A stretch of 64,000 nucleotides of DNA, taken from assembly GCA_910587135.1 (NCBI GenBank), contig CAJULF010000007.1, positions 1-64,000 of the forward strand, in the 5' to 3' direction. A program made the position numbers and the translations under genes. The notes below the pieces were generated by a model, which worked only from the letters and a program-made list of their open reading frames with translations, made no database searches and was not told where the DNA came from. The stretch comes from an uncultured Oscillospiraceae bacterium. GTDB lineage: Bacteria > Bacillota > Clostridia > Oscillospirales > Ruminococcaceae. Shown here one piece after another: positions 49,750-58,472 of this stretch. Each line of letters begins with the position of its first letter. Position 1 is the stretch's first letter.

Positions 49750-51882
49750 ATGAACAAATTTAAACGTCACATTATTTTAGCGCTGTATCAGGCGGGCGAA
49801 GAGGGTATGACCCGAAAAGAGTACATCAAGAAGTACGAACTGTCCAAAAAATCGGTCAAAAAGCTGGACGATTACCTCTCGGAGATGAAGAAATACGGGG
49901 ACATAAGCTGCAAAAAGGAACGATGGCGGCTGAAGAACGTCGGAATGTATTTTGAGGCTGTCGTTACGCGCGTATCGCAGAAATCGGGCTTTATAACCCA
50001 GCAGGGGGATTGCCCGACGGAATATTTCGTGCGCGGGCGCGATCTGTTGGGTGCTGTCCCGGGGGACGTTGTGCTGGCGAAAATGGTTTCCAACGCGGAT
50101 ATAGACCTGCACCATTGCCCAGAAGCAACGGTGCTGGAGATCTTGCAGCCGAGCGATATGCTGATGACAGGCGTAATAGTCGAAGAGAACGGCAAGCTGC
50201 TTGTGCTTCCCGACAAGCTGTGCGGCGAGCCGCTCGGGATATCGGGCGGAAAAAAGGGTCTTGTTGTTGGAGAAAAGGTGGTATTTTCCGTCAAGCACCG
50301 CGGAGAGCATCATTATGAGCATATCGTATCCGTTGAGGACTCGTTCGGGTCGTGCGAAAACGCGCGTGCGGGAGCGGAGGCGTATATGGCGGCGAACGGA
50401 CTTCATACAGAGTTCCCCGATGAGGTGCTGTTTGAAGCGTCGAGGCTGAATATAGACGACCCCGACCCCGATGAGGCGGCGCGCCGCCTTGATCTGCGCG
50501 GCGAACCGATTTTCACCATCGACGGCGCGGACACCAAGGATATCGACGACGCGATAAGCATTTCCCGCGCGGAGGGCGGCTATAAGCTGGGCGTGCATAT
50601 CGCGGACGTGTCACATTATGTAAAGAAGGGCAGTAAGCTTGACGAGGAAGCTTTTTTCCGCGGAACGTCCATATATTACGCGGACAGAGTGGTTCCTATG
50701 CTCCCCAAGGAGCTGTCAAACGGGATTTGCTCTCTTAACCCCAACGTCGACAGGCTCGCGTTCTCCTGCCTTATGGAGGTAAGCGGTGACGGAAAGCTGC
50801 TGAAATACCGTTTTGAGAAAACGGTGATACGAAGCCGCGTAAAGGGCGTGTATTCCGAGGTAAACAGGATAATAGACGGCACGGCGGACGACGGGATAAA
50901 GGAGAAATACGCGCGGGTAATCGACAGGATACCCGTGATGAGGGAGCTTGCGGAGATACTGGAAAAGAACAGGATAGCCCGCGGCGCACCCGAGATCGAC
51001 ACCACGGAATCAAAGATAATAACCGACGAAAACGGCGTATGCGTTGACGTAAAGCCGCGCGAAAGAGGTGTGGCGGAGGGTATCATAGAGGAGTTTATGC
51101 TGATGGCTAACAACGCGGCGGCTGCTCTGGCTATGAAAGAAAAAATCCCGTTTGTGTACCGCGTTCACGAAGCTCCGCCCGCGGATAAGCTGATAGCGCT
51201 GAACGAAACTCTCACGGCACTTGGGGTAAATCCCGAGGGCATAGGCGAGAACTCTACCGCGGCGGATCTTGCGGGAATTATCCGAGAAAACAAGGACAGC
51301 GAAAAGTACACCGTTATCAACAGGATAATACTGCGTTCGATGATGAAAGCAAAATATTCCCAGGAGCCGCTTGGACATTACGGTCTTGTAATGCCCGAGT
51401 ACGCGCACTTCACCTCTCCGATACGGCGCTATGCGGATCTGTCCATTCACCGCATACTGACGGATTACGTGTACGCTTTAAGCACTGAGAAGATATGCAA
51501 GCGTTACGGCGATTTCGCTAACCGCGCGTCGCTTCAAGCGTCAAACACCGAGCTTTCCGCGATACACTGTGAGCGCGAGTGCGAAAATCTGTATATGGCG
51601 GAATATATGAAAGGGCACGTCGGAGAGGAGTTCAACGGCTTCATCTCGGGAGTAAGTCCATCGGGGATATTTGTTGCGCTGGAGAACACCGTTGAGGGAA
51701 TGATACCCGTAAGCTCGCTGCCGCTCGGCGAGTACGAGGTAAAGCACAGCGTGATATTGACGGGAGCCGCCGACGGCACTGTTTACACGGTGGGCGATAA
51801 GGTAAGAGTAAAGTGCGCGGGCGTTAATGTAAACGGCGGGTTTATCGATTTTGATTTTGCGGGGAAAAGTGAAACGCATTAA
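49750..51882 (+). CDS. rnr: Ribonuclease R
   Basis: Processive 3'-5' exoribonuclease that degrades structured RNA. An N-terminal winged-helix (residues 1-65) is followed by cold-shock domains (FITQQGDCPTEYFVRGRDLLG, in part). The RNB catalytic core has GADTKDIDDAISI, with the metal-binding Asp residues, HIADVSHYV and FTSPIRRYADLSIHR. A C-terminal S1 domain follows (GFISGVSPSGIFVALENTVEG). At 710 aa it has the usual size. The ATG follows a weak GAGAGTT site. smpB, a frequent neighbour, is not seen. Confidence 0.95.
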   Translation: MNKFKRHIILALYQAGEEGMTRKEYIKKYELSKKSVKKLDDYLSEMKKYGDISCKKERWRLKNVGMYFEAVVTRVSQKSGFITQQGDCPTEYFVRGRDLLGAVPGDVVLAKMVSNADIDLHHCPEATVLEILQPSDMLMTGVIVEENGKLLVLPDKLCGEPLGISGGKKGLVVGEKVVFSVKHRGEHHYEHIVSVEDSFGSCENARAGAEAYMAANGLHTEFPDEVLFEASRLNIDDPDPDEAARRLDLRGEPIFTIDGADTKDIDDAISISRAEGGYKLGVHIADVSHYVKKGSKLDEEAFFRGTSIYYADRVVPMLPKELSNGICSLNPNVDRLAFSCLMEVSGDGKLLKYRFEKTVIRSRVKGVYSEVNRIIDGTADDGIKEKYARVIDRIPVMRELAEILEKNRIARGAPEIDTTESKIITDENGVCVDVKPRERGVAEGIIEEFMLMANNAAAALAMKEKIPFVYRVHEAPPADKLIALNETLTALGVNPEGIGENSTAADLAGIIRENKDSEKYTVINRIILRSMMKAKYSQEPLGHYGLVMPEYAHFTSPIRRYADLSIHRILTDYVYALSTEKICKRYGDFANRASLQASNTELSAIHCERECENLYMAEYMKGHVGEEFNGFISGVSPSGIFVALENTVEGMIPVSSLPLGEYEVKHSVILTGAADGTVYTVGDKVRVKCAGVNVNGGFIDFDFAGKSETH

Positions 51883-51997
51883 GAACACTCTCATCAAAGG
51901 TCAAAGCGTTTTAAAACCGAAGCATCGCAAAAATGAACAGCAAAGGCGCTGAAAGCAGATGTCAGGTGACCGCCAACGCAGGAAATTTTTTGCGAGA

Positions 51998-52042
51998 GCC
52001 TGCCACGGTGCGCTTCGCGCAGCGGAGCGCACCGTGGCAGGC
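51998..52042. repeat. 16-bp perfect hairpin between rnr and GH43 gene
   Basis: GCCTGCCACGGTGCGC (51998-52013) with GCGCACCGTGGCAGGC (52027-52042), 13-base loop. It is flanked by R-E blocks (GCAGGAAATTTTTTGCG before; GCGGAAAATTTCAAATTTAA then ATAAGGAG after), so it is the palindromic core of an R-E element. It might stabilise mRNA or stop transcription upstream. Confidence 0.7.
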
Positions 52043-52082
52043 GGGTCGCGGAAAATTTCAAATTTAAATAAGGAGATTTAAA

Positions 52083-53567
52083 ATGAGGTATTCCAATCCG
52101 GTAGTAAAGGGATTTTATCCCGACCCGAGCGTATGCTCCGCAAACGGAAAGTATTATATGGTGTGCAGTTCGTTTCAGTATTTTCCGGGAGTACCGCTTT
52201 TTGAAAGCGAGGATCTGGTAAACTGGGAGCAGATAGGGCACGTTCTCACGCGCAAAAGTCAGGTCATGCTTGAGGGTATAAACAGTTCGGGAGGGGTATT
52301 TGCGCCAACGATAAGATACAACGACGGGCGGTTTTATATGGTCACGACCAACGACACCACTCATCAGAATTTTTATGTTTATACCGATGATATTTACGGA
52401 GAGTGGAGCGAGCCTGTCTATGTTGAGCAGGACGGTATCGACCCGTCGCTGTTTTTCGAGGACGGTCACGCGTATTTTATGAGCAACGGCACCGACAGCA
52501 AGGGTGTCGGCGGCGTTGTACAGTGCGAAATAGACATTGCCACAGGCAGCAAGCTGACCGAGAGCCGCTGTATATGGCAGGGCTCGGGCGGAAGATTTCT
52601 CGAAAGCCCTCATTTGTATAAGATAAACGGTACATATTATTTAATGGCAGCCGAGGGCGGCACGGAGTACGGTCACATGATAACCCTTGCGCGCGGTGAT
52701 TCGGTGTGGGGAGATAAGGGCGAGAAATTCACGACTTGCCCCGATAACCCGATAATAACGAACAGGAACAAAGCACCCTGCATAATTCAGGGTATAGGGC
52801 ACGGCGATCTGATATGCGATAAAAACGGCGATTGGCATATTCTGTGTCTTGGTTTCCGTCAGCAGGGCGATTGGATGCCGTATCATAACTTAGGGCGCGA
52901 GGTGTTCATGGTTCCGGTAACTTTCACCGAGGACGGTTGGTTTTACGCGGGAATTGACAAAACCGCTGAGGACAGCTACGAGATAAAGGGTGATTTCATT
53001 CAGCGAGAGAAAAGGCAATACACCTTTGAGAACACGGATTGGAGCAAGGATTGGTGCTTCCTGCGCCACCCCGATATGAATAATTACAAGCTTTCCGACG
53101 GTAAAGCGGTGCTGCACGGTACGGATAAAACGCTTGACGATGTGGCTTCTCCCACTTTTATAGCCTTGCGTCAGCGCGAATTTAACGGCGAACTTACTGT
53201 TAAAGTTAAACTGACAGACGGCGAAGCGGGAATCACGGCGTTCATGTGTGAAAGTGAGCATTACGATATCGCCGTAAGAAAAACGGAGAGCGGATATGAA
53301 GCGGTGGAAAAGCTGAATATCGGCGATATCAAGCACATACAGAACAGCATTCCTCTTGAAAGCGGCGAGGTCACTCTCAAGCTTTATATGAGCAATTATT
53401 CATACCGCTTTGTGGTGGTTACGGAAAACGGCGAGACAGCTCTCGGTTCGGCGCAGGCGAAATATCTCACCAGCGAGGTGTCGGGCGGGTTCACCGGAGT
53501 AGTCCTCGGCTTGTACGCGGTGGGCGGCAGCGCGGAATTTACCGATTTTGAATGCACATATAAATAA
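52083..53567 (+). CDS. GH43 family beta-xylosidase/arabinofuranosidase-like
   Basis: 494 aa without signal peptide, so intracellular. Five-bladed propeller with the GH43 triad: Asp14 (YPDPS), Asp120 (GIDPSLF) and Glu174 (FLESPHLY). A C-terminal beta-sandwich (about 320-494; FIALRQREFNGELTVKVKL, GVVLGLYAVG) is typical of the xylan beta-1,4-xylosidase subgroup. It probably trims imported xylo-oligosaccharides. Its ribosome site lies in an R-E repeat. No transporter is adjacent. Confidence 0.92.
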   Translation: MRYSNPVVKGFYPDPSVCSANGKYYMVCSSFQYFPGVPLFESEDLVNWEQIGHVLTRKSQVMLEGINSSGGVFAPTIRYNDGRFYMVTTNDTTHQNFYVYTDDIYGEWSEPVYVEQDGIDPSLFFEDGHAYFMSNGTDSKGVGGVVQCEIDIATGSKLTESRCIWQGSGGRFLESPHLYKINGTYYLMAAEGGTEYGHMITLARGDSVWGDKGEKFTTCPDNPIITNRNKAPCIIQGIGHGDLICDKNGDWHILCLGFRQQGDWMPYHNLGREVFMVPVTFTEDGWFYAGIDKTAEDSYEIKGDFIQREKRQYTFENTDWSKDWCFLRHPDMNNYKLSDGKAVLHGTDKTLDDVASPTFIALRQREFNGELTVKVKLTDGEAGITAFMCESEHYDIAVRKTESGYEAVEKLNIGDIKHIQNSIPLESGEVTLKLYMSNYSYRFVVVTENGETALGSAQAKYLTSEVSGGFTGVVLGLYAVGGSAEFTDFECTYK

Positions 53568-53614
53568 GAGAGCGATAAAAATTGGTTTATCTGTGCAGCG
53601 CAAAGGAAAACAGT

Positions 53615-54121
53615 ATGGATTTTGATGAATTTTACAGAGCTCTGGAGCGTCTGAAAAAGGACGGAGAGACAGTGAATGCTTACGGCGGCTCGGAGAAGGA
53701 TATCGACCACCCCGACGGATCGGTTTTAAATGATATTATGGAACATATCTGTGAAAAATACCCGAACGAAAGACCCATATGGATGGAAGCCTTTTATCAG
53801 GTGTTTAACTGGCAGTACAGCGCAATGTATGAGGGTTTGGCGGGGTATTATGATAATTTTTACGGAGAATCCGATTATCGTAAAATTACCGCGACTGCGG
53901 AGTTTTTAAAGGAGAATGGATACGCGGTCGTTGCCGAACAATACATATCGGGAATTGTTGAATGCAAACGTTACGAGTATCCGCCCGAAAAAAGGGAACT
54001 CGCAAAAAAAATCGAGCTATGTGTGGATTGGAATACCGAGCCCGTGTGGGAATTTTATCTTGATATTCTTGAAAAGCACAGGAATTACTGGAATGAAATT
54101 CAGTGGACAAAAAATGAATAA
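53615..54121 (+). CDS. Uncharacterised soluble protein (168 aa)
   Basis: Helical, acidic protein with DEFYRALERLKKDGETVNAY, NERPIWMEAFYQVFNWQYSAMYEGLAGYYDNF (in parts) and WEFYLDILEKHRNYW. It lacks known catalytic motifs. The style, short, acidic and aromatic, recalls DMP19/DUF4375-like or immunity-type proteins, but I cannot assign it. The next gene starts inside its last codons. Confidence 0.6.
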   Translation: MDFDEFYRALERLKKDGETVNAYGGSEKDIDHPDGSVLNDIMEHICEKYPNERPIWMEAFYQVFNWQYSAMYEGLAGYYDNFYGESDYRKITATAEFLKENGYAVVAEQYISGIVECKRYEYPPEKRELAKKIELCVDWNTEPVWEFYLDILEKHRNYWNEIQWTKNE

Positions 54122-54653
54122 AATTGTAGTTTTAATCGGCAGCATGAGAAAAGGCGGCAATACAGACCTGCTTGCGCGGGCATTTGCGGAGGGCGCGGGG
54201 AAATCAAACGAAGTGGAAATAATATCCGTTGCCGACTATAAGGTTAATCCCTGCATCGGCTGCAATTCATGCTTTACAAGAGAGGATAAATCTTGTTTTC
54301 AGAATGACAATATGGCTGCAATATATGATAAATTAAGAACAGCCGATATTGCGGTCATAGCATCGCCTGTGTATTTTTACGGTATCAGCGCGGAACTGAA
54401 AGCGATCATTGACAGACTGCATAATCCAATGAGAAATGAATTCAGAATAAAGAAGCTTGCCTTGCTGCTTGTAGGTGCCGCAACATTACCTAATTTGTTC
54501 GAGCCCATCAAATTGCAGTATCAGATGATACTTGACTTCTTTCACTTAGAAAATATAGGAACGGTTTTGGTGGGCGGAGTTAAGGAAAAGGGCGATATTA
54601 TGGGAAATGCGGCGTTAAAAGAAGCATATGACCTGGGCTTTTCAATTAAATAA
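54114..54653 (+). CDS. NADPH-dependent FMN reductase (flavodoxin-fold)
   Basis: 179 aa. IGSMRKGGNTDLLARAF binds the FMN phosphate, PCIGCNSCFTREDKSCFQNDNM holds a CxxCxxC-like iron-binding region (in parts), and IASPVYFYGISAELKAIIDR is the second flavin loop. This is the iron-sulfur flavoprotein / NADPH-dependent FMN reductase type. It overlaps the preceding gene by 8 bases; I start it at the ATG at 54114. Confidence 0.88.
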   Translation: MNKIVVLIGSMRKGGNTDLLARAFAEGAGKSNEVEIISVADYKVNPCIGCNSCFTREDKSCFQNDNMAAIYDKLRTADIAVIASPVYFYGISAELKAIIDRLHNPMRNEFRIKKLALLLVGAATLPNLFEPIKLQYQMILDFFHLENIGTVLVGGVKEKGDIMGNAALKEAYDLGFSIK

Positions 54654-54739
54654 TAAAGTTTACGGGAACATTTTCTTTTGGCAAAACCGTTTTGAAATTC
54701 ACTTTAATTACCAAAATATATAAATAAATTCCCAACATC

Positions 54740-54768
54740 TTGAAAACGTTTTCAGGATATGATATACT
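54740..54768 (+). promoter_or_regulatory. Promoter with cre-like operator
   Basis: TTGAAA (54740-54745), 17 bases, TATACT (54763-54768). A perfect palindrome TGAAAACGTTTTCA (54741-54754) overlaps the -35 and fits the catabolite-response (cre) consensus bound by CcpA and other LacI-type regulators. This predicts repression of the downstream hydrolase when preferred sugars are present. Confidence 0.75.
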
Positions 54769-54812
54769 TGTTTCAGCAGCGGGGCAAGCCCGTATTAAGG
54801 AGGACAATGGAT

Positions 54813-56252
54813 ATGGAAAAACTTTACGAGATCAAGCTCTCTCCCGCGAAGTGCGCGGTGGATTTGGGCGACGGCAGCGAGCGCGGAGAGTATGTAAACC
54901 AGGATTATATCCTGCATAAGCTGGGCAGACCTCACCGTGCGGTAAGCCTTATGTATTGCTATTATCCGCTTGACGAAGCGTTCCCGAAGCGCGCGAGGGA
55001 CGCCTTTGCGGACAAGGAGGTATCCTTTCAGTGGGATTACCCCTATGACGATTATTTCACCTATAAGGGCGGAATTGGCGGCACGACCGACGACGAGCCT
55101 TTCACCTGCATGAAAGACGTGCGCCGTCATGGGCAGGACGTAATTTTAACGCTGACCATCGACCCGAACCTTACTGATGATTATCTCATCAAAATCGCGC
55201 AGGAGCTCAGAGCCTACGGCAGAATGCAGCTCCGCATAAACCACGAAGCTACAGGCAACTGGTTTTCGTTCACCAAGCGCGCGACCTATCAGGAGATAGC
55301 GGATTTCTATGTTCGTTTCCATAATATAATAAAGAGGGAAGCTCCTAACGTTTCCACTATTCTGTGTATCGGCGGAGTAGAGCACCCCGAAAAGGGCAGC
55401 GAGATAGAGATGGAAAAGGAATTCGCGGAGGCTGTACGTGCTACGGATATATGGTCTGTGGACAAATATATGTCGCTGCACTGGGGCTGGCCCTACGATG
55501 TTGCGGACGAGGGCGGAACATCCTTCGGGCGCAGCAAGGTTTCCGATGTGTATAACCTCACCAAGCTCTCCGAAAAGCGCTACCGTGAGCTTTGCGGCGG
55601 CGTTAAGAAGCCCATGGTCATGAGCGAGTTCAACGCGGACGGCGATGTTACGGGACCATACGACCAGGCGGATATGATAAAGGAGTTCATCGAGCTGCTG
55701 AAAAACGACAGTGATCAGGGCTGGTTCAACGGCTTCACTTTCTATCAGTTCCGTGACAGGGGCAGGCTGGGACTTGAGATTGAGGATCCCAACAATCCCG
55801 ACGTGGGCGTGGAGCAGCCCGCATTGCAGACATATAAGGAAATTATACATGACGAATATTTCTCTCCCGCGATAGAGCAGGGCGGCGAGGTAACTTTGCC
55901 CGTGAAGCTCCGCTGGGGCGGCAGCGAGGACAGCACGGGGCTTGCTATCCCGCTGCACTTTGAAAAAAATCCCGTATTCTGCGAGATCTATTTTGACGAG
56001 CCGCTGAATCTTATGATGGAGCTTAACGGAAAATGGTTCTACAAAAGCCCCGAGGCGAAGTGCATAGACTTTATGCCCGCCTTTTTCGAGAAGCCGCTGA
56101 GCGGTGAAGCTGATATGACCCTGAAGATTTTCGCTCCCCCCGCAAGCGGCGAAAACGATCCCTCGCAGGGCGATGACTGGCAGATGAATTACTATTCGGA
56201 GATAACTAAAATGCCGAATATAAGGATAAGATACGCGCCCATAATAAAATGA
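54813..56252 (+). CDS. Clan GH-A glycoside hydrolase, GH26/39-like
   Basis: 479 aa, no signal peptide. The TIM-barrel active-site strands are visible: acid/base Glu145 in RINHEATGNWFSF and nucleophile Glu272 in PMVMSEFNADG. FYQFRDRGRLGLEI follows, then a C-terminal beta-domain. The HE...SEF arrangement is that of GH26/GH39-type mannanases, xylanases and xylosidases; I cannot fix the family. I choose the second ATG (54813), spaced 9 bases from AAGGAGG. Controlled by the cre-like operator. Confidence 0.75.
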   Translation: MEKLYEIKLSPAKCAVDLGDGSERGEYVNQDYILHKLGRPHRAVSLMYCYYPLDEAFPKRARDAFADKEVSFQWDYPYDDYFTYKGGIGGTTDDEPFTCMKDVRRHGQDVILTLTIDPNLTDDYLIKIAQELRAYGRMQLRINHEATGNWFSFTKRATYQEIADFYVRFHNIIKREAPNVSTILCIGGVEHPEKGSEIEMEKEFAEAVRATDIWSVDKYMSLHWGWPYDVADEGGTSFGRSKVSDVYNLTKLSEKRYRELCGGVKKPMVMSEFNADGDVTGPYDQADMIKEFIELLKNDSDQGWFNGFTFYQFRDRGRLGLEIEDPNNPDVGVEQPALQTYKEIIHDEYFSPAIEQGGEVTLPVKLRWGGSEDSTGLAIPLHFEKNPVFCEIYFDEPLNLMMELNGKWFYKSPEAKCIDFMPAFFEKPLSGEADMTLKIFAPPASGENDPSQGDDWQMNYYSEITKMPNIRIRYAPIIK

Positions 56253-56260
56253 TAAAACAA

Positions 56261-56286
56261 GACCGCCCGAGGTAGCTCGGGCGGTC
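56261..56286 (+). terminator. Terminator-like hairpin after the glycoside hydrolase
   Basis: GACCGCCCGA / TCGGGCGGTC 10-bp stem, weak T content behind it. A second related hairpin (GACCGCCCG / CGGGCGGTTT) stands at 56476-56502 on the other side of an R-C element, as if the element had entered next to a duplicated terminator. Confidence 0.6.
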
Positions 56287-56290
56287 GGTC

Positions 56291-56477
56291 TGTATATAAA
56301 GGTTGACCTAAATCCGATTATTTAAAAAATTTCAAAATTTCCGCACTCGCGCTCCGCTTCACTGCGTTTCGCTCTGCGCGGCTGCGGGAACCTACACATT
56401 TGCCATTCGGCAAATGTGTACTTTTTGAAATTTCACGCGCCGACATGGCGTTGCCAATAGGCTTTTTCTACAAGCTG
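56291..56477. repeat. R-C element (inverted copy)
   Basis: TGTATATAAAGGTTGACCTAA at the left to GGCTTTTTCTACAAGCTG at the right: the full R-C layout read backward. Contains AAATTTCAAAATTTCCGCA and the ACACATTTGCC/GGCAAATGTGT hairpin also found in the tandem copy at 16.95 kb. Confidence 0.8.
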
Positions 56478-56521
56478 ACCGCCCGAAGCAACCCGGGCGG
56501 TTTATTAAAGCATACAATTCA

Positions 56522-57145
56522 TTATTTTTCAAACAAAAAGTCTTTTTTATAGATAGAATCATTTTCCGTTATATCACGAATGACCCTGCATGGGTTTCCC
56601 GCCGCAAAGACTCCCGACGGAATATCGCGCGTTACCACGCTTCCCGCGCCGATAACCGAGTCTTTTCCTATCGTCACCCCTCCGCAGATTGTCACCCCGC
56701 CCGCTATCCAACAGCCGTCCTCAATGGTTATGGGAGCGGCGTATTCCAGATCGTAAAGCGTTCCGTCGGCTTTCCTGCGTATTTTTCTTTCCTCTGCGAG
56801 AAGCGGGTGTATCGGGGTATAAAGTGAGCAGTTCGGACCGAAAAACACGTCGTTCCCTATCGTGACGGGGCAGCAGTCCAGCACGGTAAAATTGAAATTT
56901 GCAAAGCAGTTTGTGCCGAAAGAGGTAAAGATACCGTAATCAAATGCTATTGGTGAATTGAGCGCGGTGCCCTCCCCCATATGCGGGATAAGCTGATTAA
57001 GTATCTCAGACCGCTTTTCCTCATCGTCCTCGGGAGTGTCGTTGAAAGCCTTTGAAAGAAGATGGGCTTTAATCCGCTTACGGACAAGCTCCTCGTCCGA
57101 TGGGTCATAAATCATACCCTTAAGCATTTTTTCCTGTTCTGTCAT
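56522..57145 (-). CDS. Sugar O-acetyltransferase (LacA/Maa-like)
   Basis: 207-aa hexapeptide-repeat acetyltransferase. N-terminal MLKGMIYDPSDEELVRKR is the maltose-acetyltransferase N domain. The left-handed helix repeats include GTNCFANFNFTVLDCCPVTIG, GPNCSLYTPIHPL (catalytic His) and GVTIGKDSVIGAGSVVTRD. Acetylates sugars with acetyl-CoA. It starts the minus-strand genes facing the glycoside hydrolase. Confidence 0.92.
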   Translation of the reverse strand: MTEQEKMLKGMIYDPSDEELVRKRIKAHLLSKAFNDTPEDDEEKRSEILNQLIPHMGEGTALNSPIAFDYGIFTSFGTNCFANFNFTVLDCCPVTIGNDVFFGPNCSLYTPIHPLLAEERKIRRKADGTLYDLEYAAPITIEDGCWIAGGVTICGGVTIGKDSVIGAGSVVTRDIPSGVFAAGNPCRVIRDITENDSIYKKDFLFEK

Positions 57146-57154
57146 AATAGCTCC

Positions 57155-57484
57155 TTATCCGTTTAAAGTTTCCGAAAATATTCGTTTCAGGGTTCCCCCG
57201 GGAATATCCTGCTCAGGCGAAATTTGAAGCATACCTTTGGGCGTGATTTTGTAACTCTTAAGTTCCTCTTTATGACTGCTTACGGCAGCGGCTTCAACGT
57301 TAATATGGTCTTTAAACGGAATCAGTCGCACAAAGTGTTCTCCTGCGTAATAGCTTGGCAGCCTTGCCCATAGTTTTTCCTCAATATCCGTATCGCAGCT
57401 TTCAAGGATAACTTTTCTTAATTCCGCAAACAGTTCCTTTATTTTGTCGGGATACTTTTCCATCAGTTCGTTTACGCCGTTCAT
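57155..57484 (-). CDS. DUF1801-like protein (109 aa)
   Basis: It has IEEKLWARLPSYYAGEHFVRLIPFKDHINVEAAA (in parts) and YKITPKGMLQISPEQDIPG. That follows the DUF1801/YdhG pattern, with a small alpha/beta domain like SCP2-type or iron-chaperone proteins. Single domain, soluble. It lies between the acetyltransferase and the kinase-like gene with short gaps, so they are likely co-transcribed. Confidence 0.75.
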   Translation of the reverse strand: MNGVNELMEKYPDKIKELFAELRKVILESCDTDIEEKLWARLPSYYAGEHFVRLIPFKDHINVEAAAVSSHKEELKSYKITPKGMLQISPEQDIPGGTLKRIFSETLNG

Positions 57485-57495
57485 ATTGGCACTCC

Positions 57496-57987
57496 TTAGA
57501 CCGTATTCCGTCCGTCTGTCTTTATGTCGATTTCTTCACTGTCGGGTGCTTCAAATATTGAAGCAAATTTTCGGGCGAGATTTTCGTCCACAAAATAGTC
57601 GTTTGCTTCTCCCGCTTGCACAAGAGAGTTTCTTTTGCGCAGCCGTTCCCGCCAAAGTTCCTCGCTTATGTCAATATAGTGGAGCTCGCACCTGATATTT
57701 CGCACCGCATAGAATTCCCGCGCTGCCCGCCTTTCATCCATAGTCCAGAAGCCCCAGTCAAGGATAACGTTTATTCCCGAACCGATAAGCTCAGCCGACT
57801 TGTTTAAAAGATACCTTTTAAGCTTCTCAACATATTCGTCGTGCTTATCCCCTGCATATTGCCCGAATACGGCAAGCATTATTTCATCGACCGACAGCAC
57901 AGCCGCTCCAAGCTCTGCGCTCAGCCGCCGTGCATAGGTGCTTTTACCGCAGCATATCCTGCCGCATGTCATAACGACCTTAGCCAT
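57496..57987 (-). CDS. P-loop kinase-like ATPase (zeta-toxin/AAA_33 type)
   Basis: 163 aa. Walker A CGRICCGKSTYARRL (about 8-22), an Asp in SVDEIM, and INVILDWGFW as the second strand. RERLRKRN acts as the lid arginines. This matches small AAA_33 / zeta-type kinases that phosphorylate small molecules or RNA ends. No antitoxin-like partner is adjacent. Confidence 0.82.
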   Translation of the reverse strand: MAKVVMTCGRICCGKSTYARRLSAELGAAVLSVDEIMLAVFGQYAGDKHDEYVEKLKRYLLNKSAELIGSGINVILDWGFWTMDERRAAREFYAVRNIRCELHYIDISEELWRERLRKRNSLVQAGEANDYFVDENLARKFASIFEAPDSEEIDIKTDGRNTV

Positions 57988-57999
57988 AAGAACCTCCTA

Positions 58000-58426
58000 T
58001 CAAACATTCCGTCTTTTTTTCAGATAATATCTACAATGCCCCTCGGGACAGCCATCCAGAATCCCGAACACTTCATAGCCCAGCTTTATATAAAAATCCT
58101 TTGCCTGAAAGTCAAAAGTGTCAGGGTGGATAAGCGAACACCCTTCCCCTGCGGCAATATTTTCGATCTCTCCGAGAAGCCGACCTCGACCCGCTTTTTC
58201 TGTGATCCTCGTCGACCCACAGCACGTCGACCCATGCGATAATCCAGCAGTATATTTCGGAGATACAGCCCGCGACAACATTTCCGTTTTCGTCCGTGAT
58301 TTTTCTGCTTATGTCTATAAAATTTTCCCTCTAAGTACGGGGCACTTTCCGCAGATTGTACTCAACAAGTCTGCCGCAGACATAATCCACATCGCTGCCG
58401 ATACGGCTTTTTATTTCATAATTCAA
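58000..58426 (-). pseudogene. Broken GNAT acetyltransferase
   Basis: Translation from the TTG at 58426 gives LNYEIKSRIGSDVDYVCGRL ... LRKVPRT, then an in-frame TAG. The same frame continues RENFIDISRKITDENGNVVA, GCISEIYCWIIAWVDVLWVDEDHRK. Deleting one A from the run AAAAA in CACAGAAAAAGC restores GRGRLLGEIENIAAGEGCSL through DTFDFQAKDFYIKLGYEVFG, a full GNAT acetyl-CoA loop and end. One nonsense codon plus one frameshift. Confidence 0.8.
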
Positions 58427-58472
58427 AAAATCACTCCCGCCGCAAATAAGTTCAGAATTGAATAAATCCGCT

